DNA of 64,000 bases from JAPOXR01 sp965214695 (lineage in GTDB: Bacteria > Pseudomonadota > Alphaproteobacteria > Rhodobacterales > Rhodobacteraceae), in contig OZ243967.1 in assembly GCA_965214695.1 (NCBI GenBank), forward strand, positions 744,001 through 808,000. Direction: 5' to 3'. The notes below the pieces were generated by a model. The model was not told the origin of the DNA. It did not search any database and was given only the letters and a program-made list of their open reading frames with translations. Below are positions 25,095-32,581 of the stretch, one piece after another (position 1 is the stretch's first letter; every line of letters begins with the position of its first letter). Position numbers and translations under genes: made by a program.

Positions 25095-27880
25095 GATCGA
25101 ACCTCCTCCTGGCTGTTGCGGTCTATCACACGCCTGATGACCTCCCTGCACAGCCGGCGCTCCTTCTGCAAGCGGGTTGCCAGCGCACCGGTATCGGCCT
25201 CCCCGGTCTCCCGCAACAGGAAGGCAACCGCCCCCTCCCCGGCCTCTTCCGGCCGGAAGGTGCTGTCGACGGTCAGCCTTGCAACCTGCAACAATTGGCG
25301 GAGCGTGACGTAGCAGGCGAGCAAGGTCTTCGCTTCCTCCTTCCGGAGCCAACCGCATCCGGCCTCGGCGGCAAGTTGATCCGAAATCGATCTCGAATAC
25401 TCGCCGGCAACCAGGGCTCCCGCCTGGACCACAAGTTCGATATCGAGCAGGCGGCCGCGGCCGAGACGAGCCTCCCACGGGTCCTGGTCCCGAATTGCCG
25501 GCAAATTCTCCTCGAGCCGGTTTCGCATGGAACGCAGGGCGTCGATCACGTCCGGGCGGCGGCCCCTGGACATGATGACCTGTCTCCTGATCCGTTCGAA
25601 TTCCTGCCCGATTCTCCCGGAGCCGGCCACCTGGCGCGCCCGGGTCAGCGCCATGTGTTCCCAGGCCCATGCCTCCTCGTTCTGGTAATGCTCAAATGCG
25701 GCCAGCGACGTTGCCACCGGCCCCTGGTTGCCGGACGGCCGCAACCGCATGTCGATGGAATACAGGCGTCCCTCCACCGTCTGCGCCGACAACGCCGATA
25801 CCAGACCCTGGGTCAGGCGGGCAAAATACTTGCGGGCCGGCAGCGGCTTGGGTCCATTCGAGAACCCGTCCTGGAGCGGATCGAAGATGACCAGCAGGTC
25901 AAGGTCGGATTGGGCGGTCAGCCGGCCGGCGCCAAGCGATCCCATCCCGATGATGGCGGCGCCCCGACCTGGCGGACTGCCATGTCTGGCCGTCAACTGG
26001 GTGATCACCTGGTCCAGGACCGAGCGCAGCACTGCCTCGGCGACATCGGCATAGCAGCGGGCCGATTGTTCCCAGTCGATATGTCCCCGCAAATACTGCA
26101 CACCGATCCTGAAATGATGGTCTTTCATCCATCGCCGGCTGGCATCGAGTATGCTCTCGAATTCGCCTTCACGGGACAGGATCGAATCGAGATTGCCGGC
26201 CAGCTCCGGCGCAGATTCGATCCGGTCGAAGAAATTTCCGTCAAGCACCGCGTCAAGCACCTGCGAATTGCGTGCCAGGTAAGCGGACAGACCGGGTGCC
26301 GTTCCACAGATATCCGTCAACAGGTCGATCAGCACCGGGTTGGATTCCAGCAGGGAAAACAGCTGGATGCCGGCCGGGAGGCCGCGCAGGAACCCTTCGA
26401 ATTGCGAGACCGCCTGCCCCTGGTTCGGCGAGCGCTGCAGACCGGACATGATCGTTGGCAGGATTCTCGAAAATACGGTGCGGGCCCGCTCGCTTCGCAT
26501 GACCGGAAACCGACGCCAGCCTTCGGCGGCTTCGAGGATGTCCGGACTGACATCCACCGGCGGCAGATCCTTGCTGCCGGCGGTGGAGGTGGAGAAATAG
26601 TCGCCGGTCACCCTGTCGACGGCATGCATTACCGCCTCGATTCCGCCGACGAAGGCCTCGATGTCAGACTCGCCGCTCAGCGCCGCCACCCGCCGCAATT
26701 CGTCCTCGCCTGCCGGCAGGCTGTGCGTCTGCAGGTCATTGACCATCTGCAGGCGATGCTCGATTCGCCGCAGCCTGGTATAGCTGTCGCCGAGAAGCGT
26801 GTGTGTTTCTGCATGCATCCATCCCCGGCTGCTCAGGACCGACAACCCGCCCAGCGTATCGCGCACCCGCAGCGAGTGATCCCGGCCACCGGCAATCATC
26901 TGCATGGACTGCGTCATCATCTCGATGTCGCGAATGCCTCCCCGGCCGAGTTTCAGGTTGGGACCGCCGCCCGCCTGGTCGATTTCAACCTGCTGCTTGA
27001 TCATCCGCCGCATGTTCCTGGCATCCTCGACCGACGCAAAGTCGAGACTTCTTCGCCAGATGAATGGCTCGAGCGCCTGCAGGAACCTGTCCCCGGCCAC
27101 CCGGTCCCCGGCGCAGGGCCGGGCCTTGATGAAGGCGGCCCGCTCCCAGGTCCGGCCGAAACTCTCATAGTATCTTTCTGCCGCCTCGGCCGAGATGCAG
27201 ACCGGCGTGACCAGGGGATCCGGCCGCAATCGAAGATCGGTCCTGAAGACATATCCGCCCTCGGAATGGCTGCTCATCATCGAGACAAAACGCCTTGTCG
27301 CCCGGACGAACCTGCTGCGCATGACCTGCAGCTCGGCCTCTGTTGCATCCCGGTCGTCGAACAGGATGATCAAATCGATATCCGAGGAATAGTTGAGCTC
27401 GCACGCCCCCATCTTGCCCATGGCAAGAACGAACATGCCGTCGAGCAGTTCGGGCGGCCCTCGGCCCCCGCCATCCATGCGCAAGATGGCCTGCAGGCAA
27501 ATCTGCACGGCAAATTCGGCAAACCGGGTCATCGCCGCCATTGTCTCCTGGAGCGACCAGACCCCGCCGAGATCTGCAAGGGCAGTCAGGATTGCCACCC
27601 GCTTCTTGGCGACTCGTAGCAGGCGGGCAGCGTTACCGGCATCCCCGGAGATGTCCGCGGATAGCAGTTCGGACAACACCTCGTCCGGCAACCGGCCGGC
27701 AAGCGCCGCCAGCCACTCGGCATCCTGTTCGGCAATCGACCGAAGGAACGGGCTGCAGTTGGTGGCGTGGCTGACCAATTGCCGAAAATTCGGCGAGCCG
27801 CTTCCCAGATACGGGCCCATGTCAAACCCGCAATCATCGTCGAGCATCCCCGGCATGTCGGAAATGCGGGTTTCAAACAT
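25091..27880 (-). CDS. glnE: Bifunctional glutamine synthetase adenylyltransferase/deadenylase
   Basis: Adds and removes AMP on glutamine synthetase in response to PII proteins, switching nitrogen assimilation off and on. 929 residues. Two nucleotidyltransferase domains are visible: SSDIDLIILFDDRD near residue 165 (N-terminal, deadenylating) and AQSDLDLLVIFDP near residue 658 (C-terminal, adenylylating). GRGGIRDIE and RMRPSGNQG-type motifs follow each. The ATG at 27880 with AGGAG 5 bases upstream is preferred over the frame extension to 27931. The stop overlaps the following small gene. Confidence 0.96.
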   Translation of the reverse strand: MFETRISDMPGMLDDDCGFDMGPYLGSGSPNFRQLVSHATNCSPFLRSIAEQDAEWLAALAGRLPDEVLSELLSADISGDAGNAARLLRVAKKRVAILTALADLGGVWSLQETMAAMTRFAEFAVQICLQAILRMDGGGRGPPELLDGMFVLAMGKMGACELNYSSDIDLIILFDDRDATEAELQVMRSRFVRATRRFVSMMSSHSEGGYVFRTDLRLRPDPLVTPVCISAEAAERYYESFGRTWERAAFIKARPCAGDRVAGDRFLQALEPFIWRRSLDFASVEDARNMRRMIKQQVEIDQAGGGPNLKLGRGGIRDIEMMTQSMQMIAGGRDHSLRVRDTLGGLSVLSSRGWMHAETHTLLGDSYTRLRRIEHRLQMVNDLQTHSLPAGEDELRRVAALSGESDIEAFVGGIEAVMHAVDRVTGDYFSTSTAGSKDLPPVDVSPDILEAAEGWRRFPVMRSERARTVFSRILPTIMSGLQRSPNQGQAVSQFEGFLRGLPAGIQLFSLLESNPVLIDLLTDICGTAPGLSAYLARNSQVLDAVLDGNFFDRIESAPELAGNLDSILSREGEFESILDASRRWMKDHHFRIGVQYLRGHIDWEQSARCYADVAEAVLRSVLDQVITQLTARHGSPPGRGAAIIGMGSLGAGRLTAQSDLDLLVIFDPLQDGFSNGPKPLPARKYFARLTQGLVSALSAQTVEGRLYSIDMRLRPSGNQGPVATSLAAFEHYQNEEAWAWEHMALTRARQVAGSGRIGQEFERIRRQVIMSRGRRPDVIDALRSMRNRLEENLPAIRDQDPWEARLGRGRLLDIELVVQAGALVAGEYSRSISDQLAAEAGCGWLRKEEAKTLLACYVTLRQLLQVARLTVDSTFRPEEAGEGAVAFLLRETGEADTGALATRLQKERRLCREVIRRVIDRNSQEEVRS

Positions 27881-28043
27881 GACTGCTCCTGCCTGCTTCG
27901 GACACCTGCCGGCCTTCATTGCCGATGTCATGCATGGGCATGTCTGTCCCTGCCTGCTTCCGACATGTACCGGATGTCATGCACGATATTGTCCCGCCGG
28001 CAACTCCACTGTATTTGCCGGCCAGTCATGTCGGGAGCACGGA

Positions 28044-28517
28044 TTGTTGGGAAACAGCGTGGAGCGAGTGCGGCGCTGCCTGGTCGGCCAGGGGCTGGCC
28101 GCCAACATCGTCAAGTTCGAGAATCCGGCCAGGACCGCAAGAGAGGCGGCGGCGGAGATTGGCTGCGAGCTCGACCAGATCGTCAAATCCATGGTGTTTT
28201 CCGACCACTCGGGCAGCAGCGTCTTCCTCTTTCTGACGCCTGGTGGCCGACAGGTCTCGACCAGCATGGCGGCGCAGTTGACCGGGACCGGCCTTGTCAG
28301 GGCCGAGCCGGCGCTGGTTCGCCGGCATACCGGCTTCAGCATTGGCGGCGTGGCCCCGGTTGCCCATCCGGCGCCGGTCCGCAGCTTCATCGACCATCGC
28401 CTGCTGCATTTCGCCGAGGTCTGGGCAGCGGCCGGAACACCACATCATGTCTTCAACATCAATCCGGCCGAGCTGGTGAGGGTGTTCGGGGCCGAACCTG
28501 CCGGTTTTTCGCAATGA
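28044..28517 (+). CDS. YbaK/EbsC-type aminoacyl-tRNA deacylase
   Basis: 157 residues. A trans-editing protein that hydrolyses mischarged tRNA (usually Cys-tRNA(Pro) or Ala-tRNA(Pro)). Seen: TAREAAAEIGCELDQIVKSMVF, with the family lysine in KSM; GFSIGGVAPVAH; and the C-terminal FNINPAELVRVFGAE. The start is a TTG with GGGAG 6 bases upstream; a second TTG follows directly. It is divergent from glnE. Its 3' end overlaps the 3' end of lpxB by 59 bases on the opposite strand. Confidence 0.88.
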   Translation: MLGNSVERVRRCLVGQGLAANIVKFENPARTAREAAAEIGCELDQIVKSMVFSDHSGSSVFLFLTPGGRQVSTSMAAQLTGTGLVRAEPALVRRHTGFSIGGVAPVAHPAPVRSFIDHRLLHFAEVWAAAGTPHHVFNINPAELVRVFGAEPAGFSQ

Positions 28518-29679
28518 CATCCAGCACCGCCCGCGCCGCCCTGGTGCCGGATTGCTCGCCGCCCGCTCCCAGCCTTTCCCGGACCCTGGAAAATGCCTGG
28601 CGCTGACGGTCCTGTTGCCTGCGGTCCTGGGCCAACGCTTCGATCGCCCTGCTGATCAGCTCTGGTTGGCAGTTCCTGCCCAGCAATTCCGGAACCGTGG
28701 TGGACTGGTCAACCAGGTTGACGAGGCTGACGGTCTCGACCTTCAGCAGGCTGCCAATCAGCTGGCGCGAGATCCATTTCATGTCATAGGCCACGACCAT
28801 CGGCGTATCGGCCATGGCCAACTCAAGGGCAACGGTTCCCGACGCTGCCAGCGCCAAATCGGCCAACTGCAACGCCGCCAACTTGCGGTCTTCGGCCGCG
28901 GGCAGTTCCATTCCCCTCGGGTCAAGAAGTTGCACCTGCCCCGGCCAATCCTCAAGATGGTGCTCCAGCCTGGCCGCCACCGAGGCCGCGGCCGGTACAA
29001 TGATGCGGAATTCCGGCTGCCGCTCGCAAAACATGCCGACCGCCTGCCCGAAGATTGGCGCCAGGATCTCGATCTCCGAGTGCCGGGACCCCGGCAACAC
29101 CACCAGTACCGGTCCCTGCCCTTCATCCAGCCCGGCCAGGCGCCACGACTCCTCCCGCCTGGCGGTTGCCGGCCGATCAGCTGCCGGATGTCCGACAAAA
29201 GTCGAGTCCACCCCTCTCTCGGCCAGGAATTCCGGCTCGAAGGGCAAGAGGGCCAGCACATGGTCAACTGCGCCTGCCAGCCTCCTGGTCCGGCCGCTGC
29301 GCCAGGCCCAGACCGACGGAGACACGTAGTGGATGATTGGGAAGCGCCCGCCTCCGGCCCTGACCCGACGGGCAACTCTCAGGCAGAAGTCCGGGCTGTC
29401 GATGGTCACCATGGCATCGGGATTCTCGGCCAGCGCGGCCTCGGCCGTCACCTTGACCAGCTTCAGCAAAGACGGCAGATGCCCGACGATTTCGACGATC
29501 CCCATGACCGAAAGCCTGCTGAAATCATAGAGGCTTACCAGCCCGCAACTGGCCATTTCCGGTCCGCCAACCCCCGAGAACCCGACGGGGCTGGCAAGCT
29601 TTGCCAGTCCGGTCATCAGCGATGCCCCGAGGCGGTCGCCAGACGGCTCGCCAGCTACCAGGAAAACCCGCCTGCTCAA
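28459..29679 (-). CDS. lpxB: Lipid-A-disaccharide synthase
   Basis: Joins UDP-2,3-diacylglucosamine and lipid X to form the lipid A disaccharide at the inner membrane. 406 residues. The N-terminal FLVAGEPSGDRLGA and later YVSPSVWAWR, LPGSRHSEIE and ASGTVALELA are typical of LpxB. The start is a TTG whose last bases overlap the lpxI stop (TTGA), with AAGGGA about 7 bases upstream. The tail beyond about residue 390 overlaps the convergent YbaK-type gene. Confidence 0.93.
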   Translation of the reverse strand: MSRRVFLVAGEPSGDRLGASLMTGLAKLASPVGFSGVGGPEMASCGLVSLYDFSRLSVMGIVEIVGHLPSLLKLVKVTAEAALAENPDAMVTIDSPDFCLRVARRVRAGGGRFPIIHYVSPSVWAWRSGRTRRLAGAVDHVLALLPFEPEFLAERGVDSTFVGHPAADRPATARREESWRLAGLDEGQGPVLVVLPGSRHSEIEILAPIFGQAVGMFCERQPEFRIIVPAAASVAARLEHHLEDWPGQVQLLDPRGMELPAAEDRKLAALQLADLALAASGTVALELAMADTPMVVAYDMKWISRQLIGSLLKVETVSLVNLVDQSTTVPELLGRNCQPELISRAIEALAQDRRQQDRQRQAFSRVRERLGAGGEQSGTRAARAVLDVIAKNRQVRPRTPSPARPD

Positions 29680-30494
29680 TCCGGATCCCTTTCCACCGAC
29701 CAGATGAACATTCCCTCCTGGTCGGCAATGGCGATTGCCCGCTCCCGCTGGAGCAGCATCACGCCGGAGGCGTCCAGGGCGATACCACCGAGCCCTGCAT
29801 CGGCCGCCCGGCGAATGGTTCCGGGACCAACAACCGGGAAATCGACGCGCAATTCCTGGCCGGGTTTCGCCGCCTTGTAGGCCAGGCCCAACCTTCCCTT
29901 GCGATCGGGGAATTCGGCCGCCAGCGCCATTCCCGCCTGCTGCAGCATGACATCGGTTCCAGTCACCGTCTCCACCGCCAGGCACAACCTGCTGGCCACG
30001 ACCGCCGCCTGCCCGATATCGGCCTGCCCCAGCCGCTCGACGATGTCCCGCGCCCGGCACAAATCGGCCCGGTCGGAATCTGCTGGCTGAATCACAGTCA
30101 GAATACCGGGGCTGGCCAGCAAGCCGGGAAGCAACTGGTGAACGCCGATGATCTCCAGCCCCAATCCTTCGATCCTCTCCACCAGCATCCGGATCACGGT
30201 ATCGTCACCATCCCAGATCTCCGGGCGGGAGCCATCGGCAACCTGGTGGCGCCTGACCCCGCCGGCCGGAATGACCTGGCGATAGCCTTCTGCCGCCAGG
30301 CCGGCAATCACCTCCTCGAAGATGTCGAGGTCGACCGGGATTTGCCGATGACCAGCCATGCCCGACCGGTCGAAGCCGGGCAAACCGAGTATGCATGCGG
30401 TAGCGCCGGATTTGGCCGCCAGATCAAGAACCAGCCGCGGCAACTCACCGGTGCCGGCTACCAGCAAGAATTTGTCATGCAGGATTTTCGTCAT
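29676..30494 (-). CDS. lpxI: UDP-2,3-diacylglucosamine pyrophosphatase, LpxI type
   Basis: Hydrolyses UDP-2,3-diacylglucosamine to lipid X. 272 residues. LpxI replaces LpxH in most alphaproteobacteria and is unrelated to it. Seen: LVAGTGELPRLVLDLA, VIPAGGVRRHQ, and the C-terminal GPGTIRRAADAGLGGIALD. It overlaps the 3' end of lpxA by 20 bases and abuts lpxB, so lpxA-lpxI-lpxB are tightly coupled. Confidence 0.93.
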   Translation of the reverse strand: MTKILHDKFLLVAGTGELPRLVLDLAAKSGATACILGLPGFDRSGMAGHRQIPVDLDIFEEVIAGLAAEGYRQVIPAGGVRRHQVADGSRPEIWDGDDTVIRMLVERIEGLGLEIIGVHQLLPGLLASPGILTVIQPADSDRADLCRARDIVERLGQADIGQAAVVASRLCLAVETVTGTDVMLQQAGMALAAEFPDRKGRLGLAYKAAKPGQELRVDFPVVGPGTIRRAADAGLGGIALDASGVMLLQRERAIAIADQEGMFIWSVERDPD

Positions 30495-31302
30495 GGAACC
30501 GCTTGAGCGGCCGCAGCAGCGAGCGCCCGGTATCCTCGCGCACGAATTCGATCACATCGTCGACCAGCCTGCCCCTGTCGCCGGAATTCTGCAAATCAAG
30601 GACCTTCTCTGCCATCGGCCGGTCGCATTCGGCCAACTCGTTATAGGCGCTTCGGAGATTGCGAATATCGCCGCCATCAGCGCCCCGGCGCCGCAGGCCG
30701 ACCAGGTTCACCCCTTCCAGTTCGCCCGCCGGCCCCTGCACGAATCCGTGCGGTATGACGTCACGCCGGACCATGGTGACGGCGCCGATGATGGCCCCCT
30801 TGCCAATGCGAACAAACTGGTGAACACCGGACAGGCCGCCAATGATCACGTTGTCACCAATCACGCAGTGGCCGCCGAGCGATGCATGGTTGGCCATGAT
30901 GACGCCATCTCCGACGCGGCAATCATGGCCGACATGGGTGCCGGTCATGAACAGGCAATCATTGCCGACCCAGGTCACACCGCCGCCGAGACGGGTTCCG
31001 CCATTCAGGGTCGCACCCTCCCTGATCCGGTTCCGCTTGCCGATGATCAACCGGGTTCGCTCGCCCTGGTATTTCAAGTCCTGCGGAATTTCCCCGACGC
31101 AGGCAAAGGGAAAGACAACGGTGAAATCGCCGATCTCGGTCCATCCGGTGATCACCGCGTGCGATTTTACGACGACATTGTCTCCCAGGGCCACGTCGGG
31201 CCCGATCACGCAAAACGGACCGACGCTGGTTCCGCCGCCAATCACTGCACCCGCCGCGACGTCGGCCGTTCGGTGGATCGTTGCCGATTGCGCAATCGTC
31301 AT
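30475..31302 (-). CDS. lpxA: UDP-N-acetylglucosamine acyltransferase
   Basis: First step of lipid A synthesis: transfers a hydroxyacyl chain from ACP to UDP-GlcNAc. 275 residues made of left-handed beta-helix hexapeptide repeats (GAVIGGGTSVGPFCVIG and so on). The catalytic histidine lies in FMTGTHVGHDCRVGD. The C-terminal helical part ends in LKRFHDENPA. The ATG overlaps the fabZ stop (ATGA). Confidence 0.96.
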   Translation of the reverse strand: MTIAQSATIHRTADVAAGAVIGGGTSVGPFCVIGPDVALGDNVVVKSHAVITGWTEIGDFTVVFPFACVGEIPQDLKYQGERTRLIIGKRNRIREGATLNGGTRLGGGVTWVGNDCLFMTGTHVGHDCRVGDGVIMANHASLGGHCVIGDNVIIGGLSGVHQFVRIGKGAIIGAVTMVRRDVIPHGFVQGPAGELEGVNLVGLRRRGADGGDIRNLRSAYNELAECDRPMAEKVLDLQNSGDRGRLVDDVIEFVREDTGRSLLRPLKRFHDENPA

Positions 31303-31781
31303 CCCCGGACAACTCCTTCACCTGGCTCCCAGAGCGCCGTTATCGTCGCCTCGGCCGCCAGCGAATCGCCGACATAGGCCATCCCCTGCATCTTCCACAC
31401 CTTGCCACGCCTCCTGAGCACGGTCATGCGAAGCTCGAGCACGTCCCCGGGAGTCACCATTTTCCGAAACCGCGCATTGTCGACTCCCAGCAGATAGATG
31501 CTGATATGCTGATCAATCAGGTCAAGCGTGTAATTGACGAGAATCGCCGCCGATTGCGCCATCGACTCGACAATGGCGACGCCGGGCATCACCGGGTTGT
31601 CCGGAAAATGGCCAGGAAAATGCGGCTCATTGAAGGTGACATTCTTGATTCCGACAGCACTTTTTCCCTTTTCCAGCCTGATGACCCTGTCCACCATCAG
31701 GAATGGAAACCGGTGCGGAATCATGCGGGTGATCATCGAATGATCGATGATCACGTCGTCGATTTCCGGAGTTTCAACCAT
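31299..31781 (-). CDS. fabZ: 3-hydroxyacyl-ACP dehydratase FabZ
   Basis: Dehydrates 3-hydroxyacyl-ACP in fatty acid elongation and competes with LpxA for substrate, which explains its place in this operon. 160 residues, hotdog fold. The catalytic His and Glu sit in HFPGHFPDNPVMPGVAIVES. The ATG at 31781 with AAGGG 6 bases upstream gives the usual N-terminus; the frame extends to 31835 without support. In related genomes lpxD sits between skp and fabZ; here only 50 bases separate them. Confidence 0.96.
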   Translation of the reverse strand: MVETPEIDDVIIDHSMITRMIPHRFPFLMVDRVIRLEKGKSAVGIKNVTFNEPHFPGHFPDNPVMPGVAIVESMAQSAAILVNYTLDLIDQHISIYLLGVDNARFRKMVTPGDVLELRMTVLRRRGKVWKMQGMAYVGDSLAAEATITALWEPGEGVVRG

Positions 31782-31831
31782 ACACCACCCTTTCGCATTG
31801 CGTCCGCCCCCTGGCATGGCGCCAGGACAAT

Positions 31832-32581
31832 TCACTGTTCGGACAGGACCTGCTTCCGTGTCTTGTATACTCCCCTGGAGATATACTGCGCTGGCGATTC
31901 ATAATTCCACGAAGCTGTTCCGTCACCCAGAACGCTTCGCAACTCATGATGTATCGGTTCGGTGATGTCGACATCATCGTCGGCGTGAAAGACCGTATCC
32001 GAATTCATGACAAACAGGTAGCCCTCCCGTTCGGCCACCGACCGCACGAATTGCCGAACAAAGCCCTCGAAGAACCGGGCTTCCTGGTCAAGCCAATCCT
32101 GCAGCAACTCGGCCTTCAGATCCTGCTGCTGGCGCAATTCCCCGACCTTGGCGTCAAAGGCGCCGGACAGGATGGTGAATTCGTGGTCGGAGAGGGATGC
32201 CGCCAACCTCCCGAGCAGCTCCTCCTCCTGCTCCAGGAGCACGGTCAACTCGACATTCTCTTCTGCCAGCGCCGCCCGTCGCTTGTCGAGTTCGTCAGCA
32301 ACCCGTCGCCCGTAATCCGATATCCGGTAGAGCTCATCAATATCCAGCATCGCGTATGGGGAGACGACATAGCTGGGTTGCAGGAATTCGAATCCCTGCT
32401 GGCCAGCCATGTTGGCGGGAGCGAATTTGTGACCCGGCATCGGCGATCCCGCCTCGGAGGCCTCATCGATTCCCGTGGTCCCGGAGGGTGGCGGCAGGAC
32501 ATCCTGGGCGTCAGCGGTTGACGACAGGAAAGCCGTCAACACCAGAATGGCTGCGGATGCCGATCTGACTGCACGGCCCAT
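31832..32581 (-). CDS. OmpH/Skp-like periplasmic chaperone
   Basis: 249 residues. A signal peptide (SAAILVLTAFLSSTADA) precedes a low-complexity segment. A long charged helical region of the Skp coiled-coil type follows (about residues 85-195: DELDKRRAALAEENVELTVL, LEQEEELLGRLAASLSD and onward). Identification rests on this layout and on position directly after bamA; pairwise similarity to Skp is low. It would hold unfolded outer-membrane proteins for BamA. It is larger than typical Skp (about 160-200 residues) because of a C-terminal extension ending in YKTRKQVLSEQ. Confidence 0.75.
   Translation of the reverse strand: MGRAVRSASAAILVLTAFLSSTADAQDVLPPPSGTTGIDEASEAGSPMPGHKFAPANMAGQQGFEFLQPSYVVSPYAMLDIDELYRISDYGRRVADELDKRRAALAEENVELTVLLEQEEELLGRLAASLSDHEFTILSGAFDAKVGELRQQQDLKAELLQDWLDQEARFFEGFVRQFVRSVAEREGYLFVMNSDTVFHADDDVDITEPIHHELRSVLGDGTASWNYESPAQYISRGVYKTRKQVLSEQ

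Noticed and set aside
25295..27619. 774-residue plus-strand frame opposite glnE
   Set aside because: Shadow of the conserved glnE nucleotidyltransferase coding.
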